A DNA stretch of 64,000 bases from positions 201,670-265,669 of the forward strand of contig JANPWX010000557.1 of NCBI GenBank assembly GCA_024734555.1, given 5' to 3'. The DNA comes from Trochalopteron elliotii (Eukaryota > Chordata > Aves > Passeriformes > Leiothrichidae). This document shows positions 22,901 through 37,900 of this stretch, piece by piece. The notes beneath the pieces are model-generated. The model saw nothing but the letters and a program-made list of their open reading frames with translations, was not told where the DNA came from and made no database searches. Within the stretch, counting starts at the first letter, position 1. Every line of letters begins with the position of its first letter. The position numbers and the translations under genes were made by a program.

Positions 22901-25900
22901 ACAGTGTGTACAATCTCAGCACTGGGTTTTTTTCCCTCCTCTCCTTTGTGCTGGTGTATAAACTATCCTCCTTGGGCCAAGAAGGGTTGACAGGCATTTG
23001 GGGCTCTCTGACTGTAGTAGTTTCTGTAGTTTATGGAGCTGCAGGTATCCACCTTTGAGGGTGTCTCTCCTTTCTGTGTCTTTTTCTCCAGGATGGAGGG
23101 AGGAGGATGGACTGCAGTGCTTTATCTTTCAGAATACAGTTCTGTTTCATTTCCTGTGGTTTCAGTGTTGTTCTCTGTCATGAATGAGTGTGTAAGAGTG
23201 TACTTCTTTACACAGAGGGACAGCAGGAAGTGACAGACCTTTTCCCAGCAGCAGGTGTGGCTTGTAAATGCTCAGCCTTTGAAAGGGACTGGGGATATGG
23301 CTTGTTGCAGATTGTCCTGTTTATTCTAGTACAGCTCTTCAGCTTTAGTAGCTCTGAAGACCAATTTATCTGTGCAGTAAAGAGATCTGACAAATTTATG
23401 GATGCTCAGAATCCACCAGCTGGTACTGAGAGAGCTCATGATTTTGGCTTCTGTGGTAGCCTAGATAGATTGCTGCTGTCCCTGCCGTGCTGCGGGGGTG
23501 CCCTCCAGCTTTTCAGACTGGTTGGGCAGATTTATTTCCTCTGCCTGCCACTACCCTGGTGTCCATCCTCACTGCAAAGGCAGTGCTTGCTAAGTAAGCA
23601 CAAGTACAGCCATTCCTGAGCATGTCCAGGAGCTCCTGTTTTCTTGGAAGCATTGAGTGTATGATGCCTCCTAATAGTAGACCAGTGTAATAGCACAGAT
23701 CCAGAGAAAGCCCTGTGTTCTCCAGTATTATTTACTCTGGTATGGATGACCTACGTTCGCATCTTTCCTTGGAGGAAACAAGCAAATCTTGTGCATAGGG
23801 TCATGGGCACATTGCCAAAATCTCCCACTCGTGAGGTAGATCTTCCTTTCAACCACAGAATGACAGATTCTCTGAGAGCGGGGTGCACAATCCCTGTCTC
23901 TATTACCTGGGTTTGCCAAAGGTCAGTATGTGAGACTGCAGATTCCTTCAGGGATGTAGAAGTCCTTCATAGTCACTCTATACTTCATGCTGTAGCTGCC
24001 TTTGCAGCAGTAGAGCTTTCTTCTCTAGCATGCGTGAAACTCTGTGGAGCATTTCCTCAGCTGCACCCTGCTCTGCGAAGCTGTCTCTGAAGGCAGCAAG
24101 CAGCAAGAATCTTCTGCTTCAGCTGCTGGCCATGGCTCTGCTTTAACGTGCCATCTCTCTGAGTCCTAGAAGTCCCCAGAACTGCAGATGCTTTTCTTCT
24201 GTGGTAGTTCTGTCTTTTCCTAGGGCAGAAAACAAGTGAAGTGTTGTTGGGATGGTGGGGAAGCTCTCTGCCTATGGAGATTGCATTGCATCCATCTGCC
24301 CTGAGGCTGCTTGGCCCCACCTGGCAGATGCAGGGACCACATTGGCAGGTGGCCCAGCTGCCCAGGTTAGTGTAGTGTCCTTTGGTGAGCTGTTACATGG
24401 AGTTACTTTAGTGGGAGACCATATTCTTCCTGTCCAGGAGGAGAAGGAGGAGAAGGAACATCTTTGTGCACCAGAGCAGCTGGGGGGTTTGTCCCAGTTG
24501 TTTTTGCAAAGGCAGGTGATGGCTGCCCACAGACATGAGGTGACCTAATGCCTTAAACTTGTTGGGGTTGTGCAGGAGCACGACTGACTGCACACTCATT
24601 CCTAGAATCAAGAAGCTGGATCGCCTCTCAGATTGGATGCCTTTGTCATGTTGCCATCCTGCCTTCTTTCCAAAACTATCTTTGCTTTGGCACAGACAGG
24701 GCTGCTGTCACTACAGGATCTTTTCGTCTGGTCTTCTAAAACTCCAGAGATTTTTTTTATTTTTTTTTTGTCTTCACACTGCTTACAGCCCCTATGAGAA
24801 CAACATTATGGTTTTCCTTTATTTAGATCTTTGATATAACAAACTATGGTGAAGTAACACATTACTATGTGTCAGTTGTTCAGTAGAAACTGTGTCTGTA
24901 TAGAGACAAGACTTATTTTAAATCTCAAGTCTTTGATCTCTATATCTGAAGCCAAAGAACAGTAATTTTAGGGCAGGCTTTCAGGATTTTTAGCCAAACT
25001 ATTGCATGCTAGCAGGGATGCTCCATTTGCTGTCAAAATTCACTTTGCTGAAACACGTCTGTTTCAGAGGCAGAATGTTCCTTATTCCAGTGCTCGCAGA
25101 GCAGCTTCCTGGAGCTCTAAATGTGTCCTTACTCCTAAGTATTAAGCGTTTGTGCCGTTTTCAGTGCAGAAGACAACCGAGCATGCTTTGGGAGCATCCA
25201 TAAAGGATTGTGTATACATAGAAGCACTTAAGGGAAAGCAGAAGTCTTCTGCAATCTCTGTGCACGCTCTCCTTGCATTCTGATTTCATCCATCGTACAC
25301 AGCCTGTGGTACTGTAGACTTGCACAGCTGAAAGGAAGTAGCTAAATAAGGTACAAGAGTCCTTTTACGCAGTTGACCTAAAACATGGGGGGAGATGAGG
25401 ACATGCATGCTTTATGGCTGTGCTAGGGCCAACATCTGAGCAAGTTCAATTGTTCCTGTTGGAAAGATCATTTGGACAGTGTAGCTGTGCTGTGGTGTGC
25501 TCAGAGGTTGTGTGGGGGAAATACCACATGAGGATTTCTTTCCTTTTTGACAGTGTTCATGTTGATCATATATACTTCTGCAGATCATTACTCCATTCTA
25601 ATTTCTTGTGGATCCTGAAACTGTAGTATCATACTAATCAGCAGATGAAGAAGCCAGGATTTGTATCTTCATATGAAACCTTGCATGTGAAATTAGGCCC
25701 CTGAGTCAAAAACCCCGCAGTGTTCTTCAGCAGTGGTTTTGCTTTGCTGGTTTGATTGCTTTGGTTTACTGCTATGACCTGAAGAATACCAGAGGGTGTC
25801 CAAGAGCTCTCACTCCCAGGGGAGCACTGCTTACCTTGGGATCCTATGGAACCAGTTCCTGCCATTAGGTGCCTGGCCCTATCCCTCCATCAAAGTCCCA

Positions 25901-28900
25901 TGCCCTGCTCCTGGTAAGAGCACCTATATTGTTGGCATTCTGACAGACAATCTGTGTGAAGGTTTCAGAAACAAAAATATCCAAGCTCAGCAGCTGCTAC
26001 ACAGAGCTGGACCAGCCCTATGGAGGAGGCAGGGAAGAGGAACAGCAGTGGTTGGTGGCAGGTGCCTCTGTAGTTGCTCCCCCTTAAGAACCAGCCTCGA
26101 ACCACCTGGTTTTGTTTCAAGTGTTGCTCTCTGGGTAATGTGATTGTTGCAGATGGTGGAAAAATCAGCAGCCATTGCATTTTGAAGGTGTGGTGCCACT
26201 GTTCCACAGGCTTCCATTTCAGTTGCCTCCCTGCCATGGTGTAAAATGGAAGGGTGCTTTGGAGGAGCTGGGGGCAGGGGGGCAGAGCAGGGGTGGCGAG
26301 CCGCCCAAGGCTGATGTTACTCTGTAGTTCTCACATCCTGAGTGTGCTTGTCAGATCCATGCAAAGCTCTGGATCTGGGGGAGGGGAAAAGTGTCAAGCC
26401 CCCACACATCTTCAGCGGTGGTTTTCAGCAAGTGGCTCCAGGCTGCTCTCTTCTTGCATCACTACTTCAGTGCTATCTGTGCAAGGACAGCTCGTAGTGA
26501 ATTCCAGAATGCTGCGTCCCTCTGCGAGCCGACCACAAGAGCTGAATATCTGGCCTGGGGCTGCATTTTGGCAGGATATGGAGCCCATGGTTATTGTTCT
26601 TGTACATGTTATTGCTGCTATGTTTATGAGTTCGGTGGGGGAGAGCGGAGGTGGGGAAAATACAGAAGGAGAAATGTGCTGGACTTCCCCTTAACTGTCT
26701 CCATGTAGTGCTTGGAATGATCCTGTGGTGTACATTCCTCCAAGCGTCTGAGTTTTTGTATCTCCGTATAACACTCAACCTTGCACTCTCAGCTGTGTCA
26801 TGCTGGATTAAATCCATGTCTAAACTACTCATTCCCTTCATGAGGACTGGGATGTAAATGTCCTCTTATTGCAGAGCAAATAGAATGAAAACTTCTGCAA
26901 TCATGCTTTGTGTCTCTCATGAGGTCTCCTACACATGGAAGTAAGATCGTGCTCTGATCTTGCCTTGCTGATTACAGCAGCTTTCAAAAATCCTCTCTGA
27001 AGGGGAATCAGGAGCCTTATGGGTTGACAAATATCATTCATGCAATCCTTTTCTAAACAGAAGGGAAAGAAGTGACACGAGACTTCTGGATTTCAGTAAG
27101 GCTTTAAAATGTACCACGTGAGGCTGCACACTGTGCATGGAGTAGCAGAGGTGTCTGCCCGGAATGCAGAGCAGTCTCCCAGCAAGGGGCAGCACTGCTT
27201 CTGGAGAGCAGCTGCCTTCTGCAGAGAGGAGAACTCCTTTATTTTCAAAATGTGATCCGGTGTACTGCAGAGCAGAATGGATGCTGTGGGAACAGCTGGA
27301 TCAATTTGGTTCTGTCAATCCTGCCAGCTGAAACCACACCTCTAGTTCCAGGTGCCCACTTGATGTCAGAGTGTCAAGTGGCTTTAGCTGCCTTCCACCA
27401 CAGATGTTGTGCTGCTGGACTGCATCTTCCACTGAGCTGAACAGCACACAGATTGATACATTTCTGTTTAGCATAATTATATTGACTAAAATAATATGGG
27501 AAAGGGAATGAAATTCCTCTGTGAGGTAGAAGTGCTAGATTCAAATTGGAGTCTTGTTATTAAGGGCAAAGGTGCAAAGTTGAGGTTGTGTTGTTAGAGC
27601 AGTGTGCAAAGAGCTCCCAGAATTAAAAAAAAAAAAAAAAGAAAAAAAATCAGTAGGGTTTGATGATGAAATAGTTTTGTGTGGTCCTGTCTTTGATGTG
27701 GTAAAGTACAAAGATGGTGAAGCGAGAGAGAAGGAAAAACTAGAGAGTGCAGCAAATGTTCTTAGGCATAGGCTTGAGGGAGATGGGGGCTTTTCCAGGA
27801 CGCTGGAATGCCTTGCCTGAGAGGAGCATACATGGAGTTACCTTTTCATGGAAGGTGAGGGGCTGAAGCAGTAGGAGCCAGATACATACCTGGGTTGAAA
27901 ATACCAGAGCTGAGATTTACATCTTTGGTAGGAGGGAAGATGAACTCTTCACCAGGACAGCTAGGTGCCTAAAATGGCACAGATCACATGCAGACCAGCC
28001 TTCCTCTCGCTGCAAACCAGCCAAAAGAGCAGCAGCAGGAGGGAGCCAAGTCCTCTCACTGCTTATGCCCACTTAGGATCATCTCTGCCCATGATAATCT
28101 GGAAAGTACAATTTTGGAGTGTGGTGGCCTTGACATGTGAAGGGTGAGGTTGTGACTTTAGGTTGTTCCTCAGTGCTCCAGTTCTTGGAGACAGTTTCAA
28201 CATCAGGGATGGATCTTGAGTTGGTCTTAGATTCTGTAGTGTTCACCCTGCACTTTACTTTGGGACATGATATTTCAGTGCAGGTAACTGGAGCACACAG
28301 TTAAATCAGGGGGTCTCTTCTGCAGTGACTGAGATGACAGCTTTCCAGGGCGTGAGAAGAGTAAAGGCTCTATAGTTTCTTGAATCTAAACTTTAAGCAC
28401 CCACACCCTCTTGTTATGTGTGCAGTGACATCTATACCAAAATGAGAAAACTGGAGTTCTCATTCCTGCTCAGCTGCACTTTTTCATAATGCTAGGGATA
28501 GGACCTCAAAAAGTAAGCAGGTGTTGAAAGAAAAATAGCAAAGGCAAAGGAATTGTGTTAGTTCTTTCTGAAATATTGCCCAATTAAAATGCTGGCTATT
28601 TGTGTAAAATACATCTGTGGCAAGGTACTTGGAAATGATTTATCAACACTTACTTTGGAGAGTGCTGCCTCCAAGGTAGCACAAAATGTGAAACTGGCAG
28701 TGGAAAGTCACTATGACTTAGAAAAAACAAACAGCAAAGCAATTATTTCTTGCCCTAAGAAAAGGTGTGTCTGTCACTAGGTTATGTAAGGGAAAGTGGG
28801 AACACTACTATTAACATTCATGGTAAACTGTGCAGTTAATCATCATCCAGCTAGTCCCTGGTTTCTTTCTTTTTCATTCTGAGGTAGAGGGGTGGTGGTT

Positions 28901-31900
28901 AGAGGGCTTGTCATTGGAGGGAAAGGGAAATTGATTATTTAATGTGGCTTTCTTTATGACAAGGCACTAACATGACTCCCGTCTGTATTTAAATGCTGTC
29001 CCCAGGTTACGACTATGGCTATGTCTGCGTGGAGTTTTCACTCTTGGAAGAGGCCATCGGATGCATGGAAGCCAACCAGGTTGCTTTACAATTCGGTCAA
29101 TGCTGCTAGAAGATTTTTAATTTTTTTTTTTTTGGTGGGGTGGTGGAAAGCCAATGAGGTTTTTGTGAAGGAAGATCTGTTCTTGTATAACACACAACAC
29201 TGCGGTTTAAATGTTGTTGTTACAGAATCTTGTATCAGGCTTAGAAATGCCAGCGGGAAAGAGCTGCTGGACACCAAGCGGTCTGCCCTCCTCCCTGGTG
29301 TATGTCAGCACACTGGCTGCAGTCAGAGGCTGGTGGCTGACAGACTCCTACTGCAGATTTTGACCCTGCTGTTTTTGTACTCACTGAAATGCAGTCGGGA
29401 GGAGCTGTGCTGGCAGTAAATGCTTCCCCCGGCTGTTTGTGCACACACACATCCACATGTGACTGTAGGTGCATACCCTCGTGTGCAGCTCTGAGTCAGC
29501 TGTGACTTGAGTGCTCCACTTTGCCATATGCCTTATGTGTGGGAGAGATGCTTAATTGTGCATCTCCCTCATGCCTATCCTGTCCTTTGGCAACCCGGAG
29601 CTGCAGACACAAGGACTACCCTTACGTGCAGTTGAGCCTGGTAAACCTGAACATTTCCAGCCCTTAAAAGGACGAAATGGCTGAAATCCCCAGTAACTAT
29701 TCATGAGGGGCCTTTACTCTGACCTGGTATTTGAAGCTAGAGTTGTTGTTGCCCATACAAGCGCAAGATGCATAAAATTTGTTAGAAAAAACATAGATTC
29801 CCATCTCATACTGCCCTCCTTGTGCCTTGGAACTGTAAATGATGGATCCCTCAACAGAGCCAACTTCTGATCCCCCTTTCTTCACCATATCCCTTAAGTC
29901 TCCTCTTTGCTGCTTTCTTCCTCCTAATTTGCCTGAGTAAGAATCCATATCAATTATCTTAAGCCTTTTTACCTGAATCCTGGGTCTTGCTGTCATGGGA
30001 GGAGAGTTATGAGTCAGATTCAGAGCTGTGCATCTGCAAAAATGTACTTGCAGTTAATGAGTCTTCACAGCTGGGGTTTCAAAGGTCCCACTAAGCGCTT
30101 GCATTTGCCTCTATTTTCAGTTACAGAGGTATTGCAACTTACAAAAATGTTTTACTGAAATAATTCTGTTGCTGGGAAAGAGCCTGGCACATTCCCACCG
30201 AGGTGGTGGTGAGGAGCAAAGAGAGAGAAGGCTCCAGATTTAATTATTACTTTTACCATCAGTGACAACTTTTATTTCACCTTCAGTGTTTCTGCAATTC
30301 CCAATTTATTTTGTTGTCACTGGGAAATCTATAATTATGGATGACACTGCTTTTAACCAAATGCCTCTCCATATTCTCTCCACCATTCTGCTCACATGAA
30401 ATAACGTCTTCCTATGCAAGAGCAATTCCCAAGTATCTGGGAATTTGTGAATTCCTCTTTTTCTGATTGTGGATGCCTGTTCTTCCCTTTCTCCCATTTG
30501 GAGTATATAGAATTGGGCAGGTGTTTTAACTTGATCAGGTTTGGTCCATTGCTACAGCAGAGAGCCTGTAGGCACCAGTCCTTAAACTGAATTGAGTGCC
30601 TGCAGCTGCCCAGTAAATCACTGCACGCACATTCATGGGAAGAAGCTCTGGCTGGTGTTCCACTGCTGCTTACACTGACCTCCCCAGCATGAGTTACAGC
30701 AGCCATTCAGGCTGGGGAGTGCTTTGCTGTGCTTCCCTTTCCTACTAGTGACAGGAGTTGAGGTCCCAGCCTTACACATCTGGGATGTGCTAAAAACAGG
30801 GTATAAAAGACTTCCAGTTTTCTGCCTGCTATACCTGGCTGTGTGCGTGTGCAGAGGAAAGCTGGAAGATGGAGTGCTTGGAAGGGATCATCTCCCAAGC
30901 CTCCATATGCCAATCTTCATCATGTTTGAGTAGACCTACTGTAGCTAGTAATTAGAGAAGTTAGAAATGTGAGGTTTGGGATGTCCCAAGCTACATGCAT
31001 TTGGTCAGGAGAGCTGTAACTTCTGGCTTGCTCCACATAGGTTAACTTGTCTAATGTGCTTTTGATTTGACACGAAAAAGAGCCCTTCTAATTACCTAAA
31101 TAAAAAAACTAGCAATATTTGTACCTGACATTCTGCAAAGGAAATAGGTGAATTTAAAATTCTCAGTGAAGGACAAATAGAGATCTTCAGAAAGAGAGTT
31201 GTGAATTGTCCCTAGAGAATATATATTCCACTTCAATGACCACCAGGGCAGAGTTGCAAGATCATTTCCTTAGACTGAGAGTATGCGTTTTTGCAAGCTG
31301 CAAAGCCAAAAACCTGTGTTAGCTAAGACACAAATTCTTTGATAGTTCAGTTATTTTCAGAAGGTTATCAACTGTCCCTGTCAAATTCAGTCACTTGTGA
31401 GAGCATAAATAGCAAGTGACATGCTGGTCCCTCGCTAGTCAACCTGCCTCTTTCTCAGGCATCTGCAGTATGGGAATAAATAGCTTGTGCAAAACCAGCA
31501 TTTTTTATGCTTTTTGATGCCTGTTGAACTGCCCCTGCCTGAAGAACAGTTTGCTACATCCCTGTATTGTATCATTCTGATACTGTGAAATTCTTTTGTT
31601 TTATTCAACACACACCAGCACCCACTTAAGATGATTGCCAAACTTGAAAACTACAGATTTACCAGGTTCAACTCCCTCCATTCACTAAATCTTAGCATGT
31701 ATATGTGACTGCTGAGATTTGAGGGGGCTTTTCTGTTGCACATATTGTGATAAGGAAACACCCATATTCTGTGTTGCCCTAATTTTGCAGAAGAGTTTCA
31801 TTCCCAAGTGTATCAACTGCCTCAGCTAAAGTAGTGACAACAGGCCCCTTGTTAATTGCTTTGACTTGTTGACTGTTGCATTGGCAACTTAGTCCAGTGC

Positions 31901-34900
31901 CAAGGTCCCACCTAACATGGATGGAAGGTGCTGGGTCGCCGTTATTCCCAGTGTGGAGGTGCTGGGCACAGGGCTGGATGAGTGAGGTGCCAGATGCTGG
32001 GTCTCCCACTGGCTCTGTGGGGGCTCTGCCCCAGCAGGGCAGATAAGCTGTTGATTTGTTGTGCAGAGAGCCTAGATCCAGCCCTTGTAGCAGCCTCGTG
32101 GTTGGTGATGCTCCCAGTGGCCTTTTGTTTCACGGTGGCTGTCACTTGAGTTGTGTGAGACCTCTTTTCTGTGTGCAATGAGCTGCTTTTCTGTTGGGAA
32201 GGAAGTTGTTCTGAATGGAAAATGGGGTTTCTGTCTGCTAAGTTGCAGACAGATAATTTTCCCTCCCTTATCCTAATTTTTGAAAGGATGTGTTGTGGCA
32301 TTTGGCATTTCTCTGGCGTAGCCCCTGGTGTAGTAATGTTCATGTCTGAGGCCACCCACTTGGCGTCTTGGAAACAATTTTGGGAACACATCCCATGGTT
32401 GCTCTTGTCCATAGGCATGGGATCTTTTTGCATTCCTCCTTCATGTGTAGAAAAGACATAATGAGCATGTTACTTTGTGTGAGAAAATCAGGTGGGAAAT
32501 GAAGTGCCCTTTGTGTGCTGTTGTGTGTCATAAAGGCAGGAGTAGGAGACATGGAAGGAGGCTGTCTCTGCTGCTTGCATATTTTGCTGTTTTCACTGAG
32601 ATGGAGCTGGTTGTTACATGTATGGAAGCAAGAAGGGTTTTTTGAGCTCAGGAACAAATGGTTTGTCTGTTTGACTCTGTAGTATTGTCTCCAAATCCAC
32701 TCAGGCCTCAAACTTAGCCACACTGGCTGCATGAATATTTCCTAGCTTTTGTTGCTAGTAACTAACAACTTTGTAATCCTTTCCTCCTGTTTCTTAAGAA
32801 AGAGGGCAAGATGAGAGCTATAGCATGAACTTTTAAAAATACATATACAGTACTTTATTGTGCAGGTCTCCAGGCATGTGCTAGAGTGGTTGTTCAAGAC
32901 TTGCTCTTGTGCCTTCCTGCACTGAGGCCAGACTTGTCAGAGCAGTTTCCCTGCAGTGCTGTCTTGGTTCAGCTTGCTGAACACACCAATGTCTCCACTC
33001 CCTGCTTGTTTTTTACTGGAGAGGGTAAGAGGGATTCTTACTGGATTTTGTGGGTGCTCACTTGAGCATGTCCCACTCCCATGCAAGTGGAAACATCAAT
33101 TGTGTGTTTCTCCTGCTCTGAGCCTATTCCCCTGCATCCATTCACTGTGGAGCCTTTCTGTATTCTGTGTGAACAGAGCTTCTGGTGCAGATCAGATTTC
33201 ACAAGCTTTTCACTGTAGCTGTTGGTGTTAAAATCCACAAGATGCTGTGACAGGCAGGCAAAGCTTAGGACTTTCTGTCCTGAAAACATTTGCAGTAACA
33301 AGCCACAACTCTGTGTGGCTTCCCAATTAAATAAAGAAGGAGCATGTGCTAATCCTGAGAATGGAACTTCTCCTGTGACCTGTGGTCTTGGAGTATTTAT
33401 TAAAGCCTGTGGTACAGGGAGCGTGTTGCAATTTGTAAGAGCAAATGTGTGTCCAACCTTCAAAACGAATTGCTTTCCTTTTGGTAGAATGTGCCTAATT
33501 GTGGAGTCTGGAATTTTTTTTTCTGGAATCTGCTAGATTCCCCTTATAATGGAAGATGACACCTGCCTCAAATACATATTCACAGGCTGTCTGGTATCCA
33601 TCATGTGTATATTCACTTGACAATGTTACTCTGTCTCTATAGCTTTAACCTACAGGTAAGGGTGGTGGTGACATGTCCACAATTAGACTGAAATCCATTT
33701 GTGTGTTAGGCTAAGGGTGCTGGAAATGGCCTTGCTTCTGTTCTGTCCTCTTTGGATCCACAGCTGACATTATCTTCTGCTTTTCTTGTTGCATATTAGG
33801 TGTATGGATTTTGCTCAGGTTGTATCATTAGCACACCTCTTTTTCCCCTGCTCTCTCTCACCCCCACGAAGCCTGTCCTGCTTTTGACTGTGTGGATTTC
33901 TAGAATCTGCTTTTGGAGTCTTCCACTTTGAGGGAGAGAAAGGCTTGTGTACCTAGGCAGTTTCTTCTGTAAACATCCTAATGGTTTGGGAAACATGCAC
34001 ATTGTGGAGGAATTTTTATGAGCCACCTGACCTATGGAACATTCTCTCCACAGGCTAGTGGATGAGTGGATTTCCAGGCAGCAGAGCTGATTTGGGTTCT
34101 TTTATATCTGATTCAGTGTGTGACCTTGTCATGAGTTCACCCTGGTCTTACATCACAGAGGCTTGACATGTTGAGTCAATCACTTTTTCATTCCCTCTTG
34201 TGTCTCACTAATCACCACATTGTACCAGCATTTAACTGGAGTTGTAAGCTTTTGAGATCAGTATGGAAGCCTGCAATGGGAAGCTCCTGGAGCTGGGAAT
34301 CCAGTTTGCCTGTGAATAAGCAGTTGGATCTGCCTGCAGTGACCTGTGACAGGGCTGGGTGTGTGGGTGCACATGTGTATATCCTGCAGGGAAACTGTGA
34401 TAAATGCACTGCCTCTTTGGAAGGACTGGCTTAATCTCTGCGTGCTGCAGAGACCTTCCATGTGCAGAGAAGGGTGGCTTTTGTTGTAAAATGTAACTGC
34501 CAAAAAGTACTGAAAATATTTCTCTGGACCTTTTTCTCTTCTGTCTTCTCAACATCTTCTGTCATCTCAGCTCTCCAAGCCGTGCGAATGCTCTTAGTCC
34601 CTCTTCCTTTGGCACAGAAGGTTGTAAGAGATCTTCTGCCAGAGACTTCACACACTCTTCCTTTCAGCCAGTAGTAGCTTCCCATCAATGTGTTTTCTCC
34701 AGCCCTACCCAGATAAAAAAACTACAACCTCCTTCTTGGCAGCTCTGTCCTGCCTTGCCTCAAGAAGCAAACCATGCTACCCAACGTGTTTTAAAATAAG
34801 TTCGCTTTTCACTAGAAGAGTTGTGAAGCTGCATCTTCTTGCTCTACTTGTGTGATTCCCAGCTTGCCATGTCCCTCCACCTCCCTGCTCATATTCCAAC

Positions 34901-37900
34901 ATCCTGTCCTCCTTTTTCCTTCAGTCTCACCTTACCCATGTGGTGGGGAGTGTTATGTGTTTGCTGCTGCTGAGCTGCTGCTCTGCAATGGGATTGTCCC
35001 AGAGGACAGCTTCCGGGTGAGCTGGCTGGAGTGTGCAGTGCATGCTTTAGTGGGACTTCCTCAGTATCTCTGATTGCTGCTGGGGATGTGTGGCCCAGCT
35101 GGGTTATCTCAGGACTCAAATATTGCTGTATGTTACAGAATTATCTATTCTGTGTGCTGAGGTTGGCTTGGGCTGCTGTATAAATAGGTTGTTTCACATA
35201 AAGCATCACTCCCTACCCTTCTCTAAAATGAAACTGCTCTCCCTCCTGGCCCCTGCATTTCCATTCTGATGATGGGTTTGTAGGAATTTTTTGCCCATTG
35301 ACATTAACAAATCTGTGTGATGATGTAACTCTGAAATAACCATTCTTTCCCTATAGATTCTAAACACCTTGTTAATCAAGGTTGTTCTCTGTTGGATTAG
35401 ATATTCTGTTTACAATGCCAAGAGCTGGAGGGAATAATTGTGATTTCCTGAAATTTGTTTAAATAACTTGATCTGTGAGTGATTGACAAGATAAGTGTCA
35501 AGTCCTCTCTGGTTGATTGGCCGTGTGATCTGGTATATCAGTACTTGTGCTGCATCACTCACAGCTGCTGGGCAGGAAAAGGTTGGATATTCCCTGCACC
35601 AGTGGCTCCAAGTGAGGAACCACCATGGGACAGCCAGACCTTTAGTCGTGCCCAGCACTGATGTTGTAAAAACAGGGGTGCTTGAAAACTTCCACTTGTG
35701 CATGCAAAGTGCAGCGTGTACCATGGGTAAGTCTGCTTCTGTCCCTTCCATAGGGCTAAAATTGTGTTGTAGGGGACTCATTGGCAGAGCATTCCCTAAG
35801 AAGTAGCTTTGGTTTGGTCATTTTCAGTACTCAAAGCATTTTCCTGAGTGATGAGGCATCTGGAACACTCATCCTTTGAATTCGTTTCTAGGTGAGATCT
35901 TGCCTTGAGCTAGGAAAGATTTGAAGTAATCTTTGGATGCATGGGCAGGATACAGATGGCACCCTGTCTCTGTAGCTGTCAGTTCCTCTCCTGCTAAGGT
36001 GTTAATGGAATAATTGTGTGCCAGTGGGGAAATCTTAGTCACAGATTATGCTATATATGCTACACATAGGTGCAGTTTCACCTTAAAACAAAGAGCGATG
36101 GTTTACTGCTGGCTGCTCTTTCTCACAGACTGTATGTTTTTTATTGTGCTTGCATTCAGCATTAGTTGATTTTCTGTGAAGATCTGTAGAAACTGTAGAT
36201 ATATCCTTGTGTAACCATTTGGAAGGTATGTACCTCATAGCCTCAGAGTGCTTCAAAGGAGCCTGGTAAATCAGGTGTAGGACAGATTGTGTGGTGCTGC
36301 AGTTGATAGATTGTGTATATGGTCAGAAGGTGATTTTGGATTAGGATATAAAATCCCTTGATCAAGCTCCTATATGAAAGTAGTAGGACTCATGCCATTA
36401 ATTTGCTTTGATGCTTTTGAAGTCATCCTTTAAGTAAGCTGGTGACTAACCAAACTGCGGCTGCACTCTCAGAAATTCCCTCTGTACTCTTAGAAGTGGA
36501 CTGTGGTGCTTAGAAGTGGTGCTGATGATGCGACTGAAGTGTCTTAGGGGAGATGAGCAGGCAGTGAGAGGGAAATGTCTGTACGGGATCAGTCATGAAT
36601 CAAGACATCTTGTGGTGAGTGCACCACAACTTTCATTTCCAGAGTGAGACCATTTTCTATCACGGTTTTGCCATAATGTTTTGCACAGGACCCGTTACTG
36701 AGAATGAGGTGACATAAATTGTTGGTCTGAGTCCAATGAGTCCTCAGCCCAATTCCAGCAATGTTGAGGGGAACACCAGATATGTTTTACAAGCATATGA
36801 GCCAGATTATAATGCTAGGACTCCATCTGGACTGTTTTGATAAGTGGGAGCACACCAGAATGTTGCAGTTTTCACTTGATGAGTCGTTTTTGTGAGCTTC
36901 AGCCTCAGAGCTGTTCGTTCATGCTTTTGTTCTATCTTAGCAGCGATTGCTTTTCCGTTACTTGATGCACTGTTGATGTTGGATTGCTGGAACAGGAAGG
37001 TAAAATGTTGACTCTAGGTGGAAAAAAATGTCAAACTGCATGCGCCCTGGGGTTAAGGAAGAAGGCAGAACCACTGTTTCCTTCTCTTCAAAGCAATGGT
37101 CTGCCTACCGTTCTGTAGAAATTATGTATGGTTTTTGTGTATCTATGGTTTTGATAGTGAGAGAGAGCTGGATTCCCTTCAGATGTGGATTTTAGTCTGT
37201 TTTCTTCCCATCTGAGTTTGTATTGGACCTTTTCAACTTAAATAACGAGAGTTTGGCTACCTGGAGTTGGGGCTCATTCAAAAGGAGTACACTGCATTTT
37301 GCTGTTTTCTGCTCGGGTTGTGAGGCTTACGCAAATAAAATATTAAATTCACATTCAAGTTTGAAGATGAAAGATCAAAGCTCTGGCAGTCACCAACTTT
37401 TATTTGTGAATTTCTGTTTCTGTTTGACTGTAACTGGGTTGTTAATGTTCTTGTCCAGAAATGAAATTACTACAGTGGAAAATGGGGGCGGCACGCCTAA
37501 GTGGGCTGTTGTGTCATTATCCATCAATCACAGGCAACAAGGAAACAGGTATTTAACACAGGAGGACACAGAGTTATTATCCGCCCCATTCTCCTGCAAG
37601 CCACAGGGCACCTTCTAGACTCTTATTAAAGCTTTAATACCTATGGAGAGTACAAGAAACGCTGTGTGCTACAAGATCAGAGATCAGGAGTTTTGCTGTC
37701 GTTCTGCATCTGTGCAGGACGAGGAAGCACATGAGGTAGAAGAGCACTGAGAGTGCTGCCAGGCAAAATCTGGCTGCACTGCTGAGGAAAGACACCAACT
37801 TCCCCAATCCTCTCACATAAGGGGGAGAATTTCTTCTTCCATCATATCTGGGAACCTGTGAATGGGACAGCCACTGACAGGTCCTCAGTAGCACTGTGTC

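Larger units (their letters stand above)
16700..29005 (+). other. RBM6: RBM6 intron 5 (12.3 kb)
   Basis: I found no nested gene, CR1 copy or RNA gene. Homopolymers are T16 at 21354-21369 and A16 plus A8 at 27625-27649. Short open frames occur on both strands but none exceeds about 145 codons or resembles a known family. Confidence 0.7.
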